From: Argentina anserina
Lineage: Eukaryota > Streptophyta > Magnoliopsida > Rosales > Rosaceae
Direction: 5' to 3'
NCBI RefSeq assembly: GCF_933775445.1
Contig: NC_065876.1
Location: 21,328,001 to 21,392,000, forward strand
Length of the DNA: 64,000 nucleotides
Shown: one piece after another, positions 1 to 10,232 of the stretch
How positions within the stretch are numbered: position 1 is the stretch's first letter
How the letters are laid out: every line of letters begins with the position of its first letter
Position numbers and translations under genes: made by a program
Notes under the pieces: generated by a model
The model's database searches: none
What the model was told of the DNA's origin: nothing
What the model saw: the letters and a program-made list of their open reading frames with translations, nothing else

Positions 1-82
1 TGAAATATCAATGACACCATATCTATACAAATTTTATCATTAATTTTGATAAATTGAGAAAATGAGTCTCTAAAATTCTGAC

Positions 83-380
83 CTCTTGAGGCAACGGTCA
101 CAAACCTTGACTTGGCATTCTCGTCCCCTCATGACGTTGCGGCACAAGAACACACGTCTTGTGGTCTTTTGGCGGCACTGAAAAAAATTCAACCCAATTA
201 ATAAGTCAGTCGAAAAATCAATCAAACAACCATAATACAAACAAGAAATTCTCTACACTTGAACCCTTCGAACACATGCATGCATGCAGCTTCTTCCATA
301 TATCACATAAAGAAACAGGGCGGGAGTGATGAGAATTCTGGAAATATCACCTGGTGACAGAACACTCCTTCTCCGGCCAT
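83..380 (-). CDS. CDCA7-like zf-4CXXC_R1 zinc-finger protein, first two coding exons (partial at window edge)
   Basis: The ATG is at 380. Exon 1 (380-351) encodes MAGEGVFCHQ and ends at a GT donor (CACCAG/GTGATA). After a 173-bp intron with a TTTTTTTCAG acceptor, exon 2 (177-83) continues CRQKTTRRVFLCRN and ends at a donor AAGAG/GTCAGA. The spliced frame gives CHQCRQKT, then LCRN, GREC and VCDRCLKR. This is the cysteine spacing of the zf-4CXXC_R1 finger (family knowledge: CDCA7/JPO1-type proteins, nuclear, chromatin-associated). The rest of the gene lies left of the window. The finger sits at the extreme N-terminus, as in some plant members. An IBM1-type JmjC demethylase finger is a weaker alternative because CHQCRQKT is characteristic of the CDCA7 type. 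The splice calls are by eye. Confidence 0.62.
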
Positions 381-716
381 TTTTCCACAGAAAAACAAAA
401 TATAGATTGCAAAATCACTAAAGAACTCTAAACTCCCTCTCACTCTCTGGTTCAGAGACTTCTCCTCCTCTCAGATTCAGAGTCCAACAAAGAAACAGTA
501 GAACTCTCACTCTCAAGTCTGACACAAACAGAAAAGTACACTGAAAACGAGATTGCTGACCTGATGCACTGTGGTGCGGTTTCAGAGCCGTTTTATAAGG
601 AATGTTTGGATCCTTCCTAAGCCCCCTTTCACTCTCAGACTTGACGAATGGCCTCCATGCGTCGCACCTTTCTGACAAGTCTGGAATGTTCCTACCTAAG
701 TCGTCCCTGATTGGCC
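381..716 (-). promoter_or_regulatory. Core promoter and 5'UTR of the CDCA7-like gene
   Basis: On the minus strand a TATA box (CCTTATAAAA) lies at 600-591 and a CCAAT box (GGCCAATCAG) at 716-707, about 110 bp further upstream. The first ATG of the zinc-finger frame follows about 210 bp after the TATA box, leaving a leader of roughly 180 nt. A 114-codon open frame through this leader has no recognisable domain and is read here as untranslated sequence. Confidence 0.5.
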
Positions 717-762
717 AAACTTTGAAGGCTGTGGTGGAGATGAAATTCGTGAGTTGTTTCAT

Positions 763-2754
763 TTCAACTTTCTGACTCTTGTTTCAGTTACACTTACACG
801 TACACAGAAACAGAGAGAACACGAGGTTGGTCACTGCGCGCTCCTAGTTTCAGTTACGTAAATTTCACAGAGAGAGACTGACGCCATGGATATAACTCTT
901 ATACCATAACTGGTATTATACGGATAGACTCTTTTGGGATACGTAAAATACGTTGCATGTAGGTAGTTTTTTCTGGAAATGTTCGACATGAATCAGTTTT
1001 TTAGATGAAGTCTGTTTTCCATAAATATATATTCAAATAATCTGGAATTGACATGACGTTCTATTGAGAATTAGCTCTAGATCGATGAAGGAATAACTTA
1101 TTTTCAAAGTTCTCGTTGTTTCAATCTTTTGATTATTACATCAGAATAATCTAGAACAATTTGATTTTTAATTTCCTTTACCATATTAGTGTTTTAATGA
1201 TTTTTCTCACGCTATAGTTTTCATCTATACACCACTGAATCGAATTTTTTTTTTGTTTCCAGTTCAATGACAACTCAGCCATATTTAGATATGAGTTATT
1301 TTGGACAATATGTTATGTTTAATTATCGGCTAAATCCGGACAATTGCATATTCATCACCAGCTTTGACTAGATCGAGACCGGAATTGGTATATCTACATA
1401 TTTTTTTGACCAGAATTGACTAGATCGAGAAGAAATCTTGTAGATCTGCATATTTTTGTTGAGGATGTGTAATAATAATGATGAGGAATATTAAAGTTCG
1501 GAGATTCATCGACCACCAATTTGATTATGACAGTCAGAAGAATATTGGAAATGGCCTAATTGTATGTTACTTGAGATAATTGTAGGTTTCAAACTTTCAA
1601 TTAGTGCCGAAAACTACATTATTTTAATCGGGAAAAACATAGAAATTCATATTTACGATAATAAAAAGGTATCAACAAGATATAAACCACATTTACTACA
1701 CATGCATTATTAAAAATCTAAAATCAAACACCAATATAGTAGATGAATTGAAAAATAACACTTAGAAAACGCAATTTAGCCTCAATAAGAACGCTTAATT
1801 ACCTAATATTGGTTTTTTTGATGTCTGGAATCCAGTAGGTGGCTAGATCAAGAAGACTAAGATAAGAAGCATAAACAATACAAATATAAGATTTACGATG
1901 ATATAAAAGTTTATGAGGAAAAACAGAGCTAAAAAATCTCGGTTGATATGAGAATGAGGCAGTGAGGCGCGTCGCTTTATAATGAAAATTTAGGGTTAGA
2001 AGGGTATAATTGATAATTATATGTAGCAACGTGTCAAAAAATCGTGGTAACATTATTGTCGCCTTTATGCCATTTCATTCCCATCATGTTTAATTTTAAG
2101 TTGGGCGGAAAATGTACTGTATAGACATTAGATATATACTAAAAAAGGTTAATCAATCAATCTCAATTCTTCTAATATGTACTCTTTCGTTCTTTCTTTT
2201 TATTTTTAACTTCATGACCTTAATTTATATTTTATGAATGATTTTCTACCAGAATATGTTTATAATCATGACTTGAAACTCGATGACTCACAGACTCACA
2301 GTCACTTGTAAATTACAACAAGTGCATGAAGAAACAAAATTCTCCATCATGATATATGATCAGTCGAGAATCAAGTCACACACTTGGTTCACCCAAGTAC
2401 TGCAACATGCATGTTTCCCAACCTGATTTTGTCTACAAAATTGAGTGTGCATTCATATTTGTAAGCACGGTCTAGAAGATCTGCCTAGTCGTACATTAGC
2501 TCGTGACATGGGACTCTATATAGATCAGCCTCTTCTTCTACTCAACTCTGCTCACTTGTGATTTTTTATTTTCGTCTGCTGATCATGTGTCACTGAGTTC
2601 AGGCTTCGAAAGATTAAAACAACAATCAATCAAAACAAAAAATACCGGAATTCTTTTCATAAATTGTTTCTAAAGTAGGGGGGAAACCAGAAACGTATAC
2701 AAACTACTATAATATAATATACATTCACTTCAATATATATGCTGCTAATCTGCG
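763..2754. other. AT-rich intergenic stretch, no gene seen
   Basis: No open frame here shows family motifs or splice-supported structure. A minus-strand 84-codon frame at 2053-1799 is Leu/Tyr/Ser-rich low-complexity sequence and is judged chance. No transposon ends were recognised. Confidence 0.5.
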
Positions 2755-2916
2755 TTAGCACCCAGGACTGACAAGCTTCTTCTTTGCCTTTTTGGCCGCG
2801 GCTTGTTCCTTCATCTTTACTAGCTCAACAACACGTTGACGTGCATCAATCAGGTCAAGCTCGGGTCTTAGCTGAACATGGTGATGTTTCTCTGTTAGCG
2901 TGAGTAATTGAGCCAA
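2755..2916 (-). CDS. Possible last exon of an unidentified gene
   Basis: The minus strand is open for 53 codons and ends at TAA 2757-2755. It encodes a charged, helix-forming tail: RPELDLIDARQRVVELVKMK followed by an alternating Ala/Lys segment and ending KLVSPGC. A possible acceptor (GCTAACAG) lies at about 2898. The periodicity and basic tail look like real coding sequence. No upstream exon was found, however, and the family is not recognised. Just upstream are two near copies of a roughly 26-bp unit containing CCAATTAGGG. Confidence 0.3.
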   Translation of the reverse strand: MAQLLTLTEKHHHVQLRPELDLIDARQRVVELVKMKEQAAAKKAKKKLVSPGC

Positions 2917-3026
2917 TTAGGGCGTGATTCAATGAGATCCAATTAGGGAGTGATTTGTGATAGGAATATACAAATATAGGTTAAGTGTACTATTGTTAGC
3001 TTATTTATAGAACATTTCAGTGAAGA

Positions 3027-3323
3027 ATGAATCATCCAATATACAAGAAGCATTCAGTCTATTCTACTTTCTCCACTAGAGATGCATCAGACTGCAAGGA
3101 AGATGTGGTTGACGTGCCAGAGCTCTTCCATATATTTATGTTCGAGCTAGCAGAGTTATTTGATGAATCGTTAGAAGTAGCTCCCGAGAGAGTAACCAAT
3201 TTATCAATCATCCCAGTCACAGTCTCACAGACACCAGATCTTCAGTTGCTAGACCAAGATCTTGATCAACCATCTCCGCAGCAATTGAAACAGCCGTATC
3301 CGAATCAGGACAGAAATCAAACT
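3027..3323 (+). pseudogene. Open frame for a Gln/Asn-rich protein, split by the copia element
   Basis: The frame runs from ATG 3027 to the target duplication of the copia element, which interrupts it at 3323. It is acidic in the middle (VPELFHIFMFELAELFDES) and Gln/Pro/Asn-rich at the end (PQQLKQPYPNQDRNQ). To the right of the element, at 8422-8571, a frame continues with the same Asn/Gln-rich composition (NNNQVQNDANGQWQYFNN) but is offset by one base. No family is recognised. It may be a real gene disrupted by the insertion, or a fortuitous frame; no splice sites were identified. Confidence 0.35.
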
Positions 3324-3496
3324 ACTTGAATGTGAGGATTTGTATTGATTGTTTGATGAATTGTTACAAAGGTTTGCTATCTATTTATAGGAGAGTTGGA
3401 GAATATTAGCACTAATCCTAATGATTAACTCTAGTTGTTGACACACCATGAGTAACATGGTTATGCTTTATCTAGCTGTTCCAACTCATTCTAACA
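3324..3496 (-). repeat. 3' LTR of the young copia element
   Basis: This 173-bp repeat is identical to 8248-8420 except at the ninth base (G here, A in the other copy). It ends at the plus-strand CTAACA next to the purine tract. Confidence 0.95.
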
Positions 3497-3507
3497 CTTC
3501 CCCTCAA
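3497..3507 (-). other. Polypurine tract of the young copia element
   Basis: The minus strand reads TTGAGGGGAAG immediately before the 3' LTR. It overlaps the stop codon of the polyprotein at 3504-3506. Confidence 0.8.
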
Positions 3508-6101
3508 GTTGGCGCATACATATCAACCATGCCCAACTTGCTAAGTGAGTCATAAAAGACCTTTTTAGACACTCCTTTTGTGAGTATATCCGCAAGTTGC
3601 TCTTCTGTAGGAACAAACGGAAAACAAATGATCTTGGCGTCTAACTTCTCCTTTATAAAGTGACGATCAACCTCTACATGTTTTGTACGATCATGCTGCA
3701 CAGGATTCTGTGAAATATCAATAGCTGCCTTGTTGTCACAATACAACTGTATAGCACACTTAGGCTTAACACCCAAATCTTGTAGCAAATTCCTAAGCCA
3801 CAATAACTCGCACACTCCTTGAGCCATTCCTCTGTATTCTGCTTCAGCACTAGATCGAGCTACCACATTTTGTTTCTTACTCCTCCACATAACAAGATTA
3901 CCTCCAACAAATGTAAAGTACCCTGATGTCAACCTTCGATCCGTAATATTTCCAGCCCAGTCTGCATCTGTGAAGCCACAAATCTCAAGGATATTGTTGT
4001 GATTAGAAAACATTACTCCTCTCCCTGGAGCTGACTTTAAGTACCTCAAAATCCTCACAACAGCATCCATGTGATCCACGCTCGGATTGTGCATGAACTG
4101 ACTCACTACACTTACTGCATACGCGACATCTGGCCTGGTATGTGACAAATAAATAAGGCGTCCAACTAGCCTCTGATAACGAGTTTTGTCAGTGGGTACT
4201 TGATCTGGGTACTCTGCTAACCGATGGTTCTGCTCAATAGGAGTATTAATTGGAGTGCAATCTAACATACCTGTTTCTGTTAGCAGATCAAGAATGTACT
4301 TCCTCTGACACATATAGATTTCATCACTTCCCCGGGCTACCTCAATCCCCAAGAAGTACTTGAGTGTACCTAGGTCCTTCATCTCAAACTCTGTGGCTAG
4401 CTGTTTCTGTAATCTATCCATCTCAATAGTATCATTACCAGTAACTACCATATCGTCAACATATATAATTAGGGTTGTCACCTTCCCTTGTTGGTGTTTG
4501 AGAAATAATGTATGGTCTGAATTACTCTGTCTGCAGCCAATTTTCCTCATGAATTGTGAAAATCTTCCAAACCACGCACGAGGAGACTGTTTAAGACCAT
4601 ACAAAGACTTTCTCAATCTGCATACAAAGTTATCTGGAGAAGTTACCACATATCCAGGAGGAATATCCATATACACTTCCTCTGTAAGTTCTCCATGAAG
4701 GAATGCATTTTTAACATCAAACTGTCTAAGTGGCCAGTTTAAGGTAGCAGCAAAAGAGAGCAATACCCGAATAGTGTTCATCTTTGCAACAGGTGCAAAT
4801 GTCTCATCATAGTCTATGCCATATGTCTGGGTGAACCCTTTTGCTACTAGGCGTGCTTTATACCGGCTCACCGACCCATCTGGATTATGCTTCACTGTAA
4901 ACACCCAACGACATCCCACTGCCTTCTTGCCATATGGTGAAGATACAAGTTCCCAAGTATTGTTCTTCTGTAATGCTTTCATCTCTTCTTCCATCGCTTT
5001 CCTCCATTTTGGATCTCCCAATGCATCATGCACTTTGTTAGGTATTGATACAGCAGAAATTTGATTCACAAATGATTCATATGACTTAGACAATCTTTTG
5101 GTAGACATAAAGTTTGCCACACGATACTTAGCTTTAGCCTGAAGGGTAGGTTCATATTTTTTTGTTGGCTGACCCCGAGTAGACCTATGTGGTAGGACAT
5201 ATTGTCTACTATTAGCTTCACTACTATTTGCCCCAATAGAATGACTAACCTCAAATGAGTGATCTTCTGTACCAGGGAAACGTTGGTCAGGGGTATAAAC
5301 AACAGTAGGCGAGGTCGGAGGGACAGTTGTGCTGTCAGCTTCTGGTACCTGAATCTCTGGAGTGACTATACCAGAATCATCTGGTGGTGCATGTGTAGCT
5401 GATATATCATTAATCTCAATCGAACCTGGCACCATATCTCCTGACTGACTTGTCTCCCCCTCTTCATGATACAACTCTTCAAAATATGAATTTTCCCCCT
5501 GAAGAGCAGTATCAGGTGACGTGAAATAGCTCATGTCCTCAAAGAAAGTAACATCCATAGTGACATAATACTGTCTGGTAGGTGGATGATAACACCTGTA
5601 CCCTTTCTGATGTCCACTGTATCCAACAAACACACATTTAACTGCTCGGGCATCCAACTTAGACCTCTGATGTTTTGGAAGATGGACAAAAACAACACAA
5701 CCGAAAACACGGGCGGGAAGATTAGAAAAAGAGGGTAAGGAAACATGGGAGGCAAGCACCTCATATGGAACTTTGCCTCCAAGGACACGGGATGGAAGAC
5801 GATTAATGAGATGAGCAGAAGTTAGGATAACATCACCCCAAAGGTATTTAGGCATATGGGCACTAAAGAAAATACACCGGGCCATATCAAGTAAATGACG
5901 ATTTTTCCTTTCGGAAACGTCATTCTGCTCAGGTGTGTAAGGACACGTTGTTTGATGAACAATTCCATGTGCGTTAAAGAATTCCTGAAAGACACGATTC
6001 ACATATTCCCCCCCCATTATCAGAACAAAGAATTTTAATTGTGGCATTATATTGTGTTTGGACAGTGGTATAGAAGGCTTGAAAAGCCGAAAAAACCTCA
6101 T
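3504..6101 (-). CDS. Copia polyprotein, downstream part: integrase C-terminal half, reverse transcriptase, RNase H
   Basis: This 865-codon frame meaningfully begins after the C8 run, at about 6007. It opens with the last third of the integrase core (GGEYVNRVF, then QTTCPYTPEQNDVSERKNR), where the third acidic catalytic residue lies in the DVSERKNR region. RVT_2 reverse transcriptase follows, from about residue 380 (VGCRWVFTVKHN, RYKARLVAKGFTQ) with an intact YVDD active site (IIYVDDMVVTGN). RNase H comes last (GFTDADWAGN, SSAEAEYRGM, DNKAAI, RTKHVEVDRHFI) and the frame ends at TAA just inside the 3' LTR. No internal stop is present. The product would copy and integrate element RNA from virus-like particles. 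The block is fused in phase with gag in most relatives, so the split here is a lesion or a sequencing artefact. Confidence 0.92.
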   Translation of the reverse strand: MRFFRLFKPSIPLSKHNIMPQLKFFVLIMGGEYVNRVFQEFFNAHGIVHQTTCPYTPEQNDVSERKNRHLLDMARCIFFSAHMPKYLWGDVILTSAHLINRLPSRVLGGKVPYEVLASHVSLPSFSNLPARVFGCVVFVHLPKHQRSKLDARAVKCVFVGYSGHQKGYRCYHPPTRQYYVTMDVTFFEDMSYFTSPDTALQGENSYFEELYHEEGETSQSGDMVPGSIEINDISATHAPPDDSGIVTPEIQVPEADSTTVPPTSPTVVYTPDQRFPGTEDHSFEVSHSIGANSSEANSRQYVLPHRSTRGQPTKKYEPTLQAKAKYRVANFMSTKRLSKSYESFVNQISAVSIPNKVHDALGDPKWRKAMEEEMKALQKNNTWELVSSPYGKKAVGCRWVFTVKHNPDGSVSRYKARLVAKGFTQTYGIDYDETFAPVAKMNTIRVLLSFAATLNWPLRQFDVKNAFLHGELTEEVYMDIPPGYVVTSPDNFVCRLRKSLYGLKQSPRAWFGRFSQFMRKIGCRQSNSDHTLFLKHQQGKVTTLIIYVDDMVVTGNDTIEMDRLQKQLATEFEMKDLGTLKYFLGIEVARGSDEIYMCQRKYILDLLTETGMLDCTPINTPIEQNHRLAEYPDQVPTDKTRYQRLVGRLIYLSHTRPDVAYAVSVVSQFMHNPSVDHMDAVVRILRYLKSAPGRGVMFSNHNNILEICGFTDADWAGNITDRRLTSGYFTFVGGNLVMWRSKKQNVVARSSAEAEYRGMAQGVCELLWLRNLLQDLGVKPKCAIQLYCDNKAAIDISQNPVQHDRTKHVEVDRHFIKEKLDAKIICFPFVPTEEQLADILTKGVSKKVFYDSLSKLGMVDMYAPT

Positions 6102-7827
6102 TTTTGTTTTTCAGAAGAATAATCCACGAAAGACGTGTGCAATAATCAATAAATGACACATAATACCGCATTCCTGACACAGTAGTCTCTTTGGAGGGCC
6201 CCCAAACATCAGAATGAATTAATTCAAAAGGAAGAGTAGGTTTATGAGAAGTACTAGGGGAATAAGTAGAACGATGACTCTTGCCCAAAACACATGTTTC
6301 ACAACGAAAAACTGACTCATCCACACCAAGAAACAAAGTAGGCATGGATGTTTTCATAATACTAAAAGATGGATGCCCCAAGCGACGATGCCATAACCAA
6401 ACTTCACTTAGCTTATCAGAAGTGGAGAGCAAAGCGATCCGGGACGGGGCCCCTGGTTTCTTCCCCGCATACGTCTGATCCAGATGAAACAGCCTGCCCC
6501 TTAGATACCCCCGACCAATTAACTCCCCGGTGAGAAGATCCTGAAATATCACATACATGGGAAAAAATGTCACAGAGCACTTAGCTTCAGTATTTAATTG
6601 TGGGACAGATATCAAATGATGAGATAAAGCAGGTACATATAGTACATTGTGAAGTTCTATTGTGGGAGTAATACGAACTGACCCTTTCCCCAATACGGGG
6701 AATGCATCACCATTAGCATTAGTAACATATGGTACTGGTGGAGGAGACAAGATAGTAAAATAAGATTTGTCATAAGTCATATGATCGGACGCACCAGAAT
6801 CAATAATCCATGTATCAAAACCAACAAAGTGAGAAATATGTAAAGCCATACCAATCTTACCACGACCAGCTATTGATGCTGTGGGTGTTGCTCCTCCTGC
6901 TGTATGATGATCCTGTCCAACCACACCATAGATATCTGGTTCCGGGGCTAATTGAATAGCTGCTTTCGCCTTATGACGATAATTAGGCCTCTGGGGTCTA
7001 AGGTGTGGATACAATTTCCAACAGGTTGCACGAGCATGGTTTGTATCATGACAATAAGAGCAAGGAGGGCGGGGCTGATTCCCGAAGCCTGGTGGTGGTC
7101 CGCGCTTATGGAGTGGAGCTAAAGTGGCTGGCTGAAAGGATGGTGCTGGAGATGTAGCCTGAACAGTGAGACTAGAAACTTCAACTTGTGTTTTATGAAG
7201 ACTTTCTTGCTGAGACTCATCCTTACGGATAAATGTGAAAGCTGTGATCAGGCTAGGAGGTTCGGTCTTTCTGAGTAGCTCGCCTTTCGCATTGTTATGC
7301 TTTGCATCAAGACCTTTCAAGAAATGGTGAACTCGCTCAAGCTCCTTCTCTTTTTGGTACCAAACAATATCCTCCTGATTCTTGATCATGCAAGGACGTT
7401 TCACATCAATCTCAGCCCAAATATTCTTCAGTTTGGTGAAATACTGCGCCACCGGTTGCCCATCCTGGTGCATTGCAAAGGCTGTGCACATTAACTCATG
7501 AACCTGTATAAAATCAGAGTCATTAGTGAATAGGACTTCCAATGTCGTCCATATGGCATGCGCGGTATCACATTCTGCTACCAGGTCAAGTATCTCTTCA
7601 TTCATGGCTTTGAACAAGACAGACATTACAAGGCCATCATCATCGTCCCATTTAGTGTAGGCAACAACCGCATCTGCATTGGGAGCCTTAGTGACGCCGG
7701 TTACATGTCCTATCTTGTGCATTCCTCGGAGATGGGCTGTCATAATTTTCTTCCATTTACGGAAATTTGCCCCATTGAGTTTGGCTCCTTCAAAAACCCT
7801 CTTCACTTCCAAAAACAACACAATCAC
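5974..7827 (-). CDS. Copia polyprotein, upstream part: gag, zinc knuckle, protease, integrase N-terminal half
   Basis: Gag spans roughly residues 1-270 (KLNGANFRKWKKIM, YFTKLKNIWAEID, HHFLKGLDAKHNNAKGELLR). Its zinc knuckle CSYCHDTNHARATC fits CX2CX4HX4C. The aspartic protease is at about residue 345 (WIIDSGASDHMT). GAG-pre-integrase follows (LWHRRLGHPSFS), then the integrase core (ELIHSDVWGP with the first catalytic Asp, IKILCSDNGG with the second). The frame departs at the C8 run, after which about 12 residues are out of phase. No ATG begins this frame: the first codon usable upstream of the conserved region is GTG at 7827, and the first ATG (7743) would cut into gag. Initiation is therefore unclear and the true start may lie in the GC-rich leader in another frame. 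Confidence 0.9.
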   Translation of the reverse strand: MIVLFLEVKRVFEGAKLNGANFRKWKKIMTAHLRGMHKIGHVTGVTKAPNADAVVAYTKWDDDDGLVMSVLFKAMNEEILDLVAECDTAHAIWTTLEVLFTNDSDFIQVHELMCTAFAMHQDGQPVAQYFTKLKNIWAEIDVKRPCMIKNQEDIVWYQKEKELERVHHFLKGLDAKHNNAKGELLRKTEPPSLITAFTFIRKDESQQESLHKTQVEVSSLTVQATSPAPSFQPATLAPLHKRGPPPGFGNQPRPPCSYCHDTNHARATCWKLYPHLRPQRPNYRHKAKAAIQLAPEPDIYGVVGQDHHTAGGATPTASIAGRGKIGMALHISHFVGFDTWIIDSGASDHMTYDKSYFTILSPPPVPYVTNANGDAFPVLGKGSVRITPTIELHNVLYVPALSHHLISVPQLNTEAKCSVTFFPMYVIFQDLLTGELIGRGYLRGRLFHLDQTYAGKKPGAPSRIALLSTSDKLSEVWLWHRRLGHPSFSIMKTSMPTLFLGVDESVFRCETCVLGKSHRSTYSPSTSHKPTLPFELIHSDVWGPSKETTVSGMRYYVSFIDYCTRLSWIILLKNKNEVFSAFQAFYTTVQTQYNATIKILCSDNGGGICESCLSGIL

Positions 7828-7839
7828 AAAGGGGGAGGA

Positions 7840-8150
7840 CTTCCGGAGGCGGGGCTCGGGTCGGCGCTGCTGGTGTGGAGGCGGGGCTCGGGCCCGGGTC
7901 GCGCTGCTGCTGCTGCGGCGAGGAAGCGACGACGGGGTCGGCGCTGCTGCGGCTGCTGCGGATCACCCGTGGGTAACCGGGTCTCGAGTTGTCCTGCTGC
8001 TGCGTCGGCGATCCGAATGGAGAGGAGCTGAGGTCGGACCGAGGGGAGGCACGGGCACGCTGAGGTCGGACCGAGGGGAGGCACGGCGTCGGAGGTCGGA
8101 CCGAGGGCAGTGGCACCGGAGGAGGCGACGACGGAGAGCAGAGGCAGTGT
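7840..8150. repeat. GC-rich leader with short tandem repeats inside the young copia element
   Basis: This stretch between gag and the primer-binding site is far more GC-rich than its surroundings. It holds three copies of a roughly 31-bp unit built on GAGGTCGGACCGAGGGGAGG (at about 8028, 8060 and 8089), two copies of GGAGGCGGGGCTCGGG, and CTG/CGG trinucleotide runs. Several overlapping open frames through it (about 70-110 codons, Pro/Ser/Arg-rich) look like by-products of the composition. It may be an expanded 5'UTR or acquired sequence. Confidence 0.7.
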
Positions 8151-8234
8151 CACTGCTTATCTGGACGTCTGGCAAGAACACCTACGCCAGACGAAAAAAA
8201 AAATTGGAGCAAATTTGCAACCAACCAAGTAAGT

Positions 8235-8247
8235 GGCTCTGATACCA
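8235..8247 (-). other. Primer-binding site of the young copia element
   Basis: The minus strand reads TGGTATCAGAGCC directly after the 5' LTR. It is complementary to the 3' end of plant initiator tRNA-Met, the usual copia primer. Confidence 0.9.
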
Positions 8248-8420
8248 ACTTGAATATGAGGATTTGTATTGATTGTTTGATGAATTGTTACAAAGGTTTG
8301 CTATCTATTTATAGGAGAGTTGGAGAATATTAGCACTAATCCTAATGATTAACTCTAGTTGTTGACACACCATGAGTAACATGGTTATGCTTTATCTAGC
8401 TGTTCCAACTCATTCTAACA
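8248..8420 (-). repeat. 5' LTR of the young copia element
   Basis: This 173-bp partner of 3324-3496 has one mismatch to it. It is flanked on the right by the target duplication AAACT. Confidence 0.95.
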
Positions 8421-8425
8421 AAACT

Positions 8426-8854
8426 CAATTTTCTTCATCGATCCTACTTAACAACTAACAACAATCAAGTTCAAAATGATGCCAATGGTCAATGGCAATA
8501 TTTCAATAATGTTCCAATCCCTTCATCAAAGGATACTAATAGCCAAAGAAGTAAGACAAGAGGATGCAAATGATGCTATAAAGCTAGACGACGAACTAAT
8601 ACTGTCCAAGTTTTGACTTTTGACCATTCTGAAAGTTTGCATCTCCCATTTTTTCTAGTATATCAAGTATCAACATTTTGAACATATATACCATCCAATC
8701 AACACGGTCCCTGAGGACAAAATTGTTCGAGGATTTAGCATTGGGGTCATTTAATAGCAAAAAAAAAAAAAAAAAGATTTGGAAGACATGGGTACTTAAT
8801 AACTGAATCTTCACTTGAGTATGACTAAACGATGAAGCACGGCTGCATTAATGT
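8426..8854. other. Short spacer with an A-tract and no clear gene
   Basis: It begins with the possible continuation of the Gln/Asn-rich frame (to about 8571) and contains an A17 run at about 8760-8775. No transposon ends or family motifs were seen in the rest. Confidence 0.4.
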
Positions 8855-10199
8855 TGTAACGATCCCAAAATTTTAAGCTTAAAAACTCAAAATTTTAAAG
8901 TCGTTAAACACTAAACAATCTCGATGAAATCGAAATCATTTAAAATACCACAGCGGATCATCTCTGAGTTCAAAATACAACTCAGTCAAACCGATTATTA
9001 CAAACCAAATTATAATTCAACATTATAACAAATGGAAATGTATAATCCTCACAACAACCTCACAAGATAGTCACACAAAATCTTCACACAAGCTGGAGAT
9101 AAATAACTTCAAGTCCTCTGAGCGGTCCGTCAATTTCCGCTAATCCACACATGCGGAGTTATCCACTACACCATCGAATTGGTGCACCGGGATTGTAAAC
9201 ACGAACCCGGTAAGCTTTACAGCTCGTATGAGTAAAATGAAAATATAACTCGCATATTAATATATATACGAAAATCCACAAATCAAACAAATTTAAATGC
9301 ACTCATGAGTCAATGGACGGCCCATCTGGTTGTCCCAAAGAAATATGAAAAGAAGCGCTCATGAGAAATTAAGTAACCCTTCTGGTTACCCAAATGCATT
9401 TATAATACGGGTACCAAGAACGCTGGTACACATCTGTTACCCCTCTCATAATACACCGCCGATATTGGATAGCCACCCGCTACCCAACATCCAAAACAAT
9501 CTGAGTACCCATGAGCAGATAACCACCCGTTACCTCACATGCAGTACTACGTCAGATAGACTAGAGCTCTAACTGTATCGTAACTTTCGCCCGGCCAAAG
9601 GCTAGGTTCCGACTTGCCAAACACATACAATAATCTCACATCATATTGTACCAATCATGTCCGAAGATAAATCAACATTTTAACAATCTCAATGTTAAAA
9701 ATCACGTACAATAATCTCACATCATATTGTACCTAACCACGGCGCGTATCACGCCACCGCCGCCCCCACAACCTTTCTCTCCTCTTCCTCCTCCTTCCTA
9801 CGGTCTAACAACACTCCTAGGCTAACACACGCACCCACACGCGCCACCAACGTGACAGGGTCTTCCCCCCCTCTCTCCGCTTCTCCCCCCCCCTCCGATC
9901 CACATCAACCCTTCACCAATCCACAAAACAATCACACAGAACCATCAACCATGAAAAACCCTTACCTCGACAAGCTTGAGAACCAACGAAGGTCGCTGGA
10001 GATGGAGCTCGACTGTGGCGACGAAGTGCGGGCCTTGGGTTTGAGCGCGAGAGCGCACGGCGGAGCGAGGAGGTGCGTCGACCTCGGGGTCGACTGCAAA
10101 GGGTCACGCGACACTCCCTGGACCGGCGGTGAGAGTCACGGAGGTCGGAGATCGCTGGATCGAATCGGAGAAGTTTTCTGAAGGGAGAGGGAGAAGTTT

Positions 10200-10232
<33 letters not shown>

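Larger units (their letters stand above)
3324..8420 (-). mobile_element. Young, nearly intact Ty1/copia LTR retrotransposon
   Basis: This is a complete element. It has two 173-bp LTRs differing at a single base, a 5-bp target duplication AAACT (3319-3323 and 8421-8425), a primer-binding site complementary to initiator tRNA-Met directly inside the 5' LTR, and a polypurine tract inside the 3' LTR. Domain order on the minus strand is gag, zinc knuckle, protease, integrase, reverse transcriptase, RNase H, which is the copia order. The only coding lesion seen is one frameshift at a C8 run (plus strand 6008-6015). Near-identical LTRs mean a recent insertion. The outer LTR end reads ACTTGAAT on the plus strand, so the element ends are TGTT...AAGT rather than canonical TG...CA. 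Confidence 0.95.

Noticed and set aside
418..762. 114-codon minus-strand open frame
   Set aside because: It lies across the CCAAT box, TATA box and leader of the CDCA7-like gene and has no domain; read as promoter and 5'UTR.
7679..8242. Plus-strand 187-codon and overlapping frames over the copia leader
   Set aside because: They are antisense to gag or pure products of the GC-rich repeat composition, with Arg/Gly-rich low-complexity translations.
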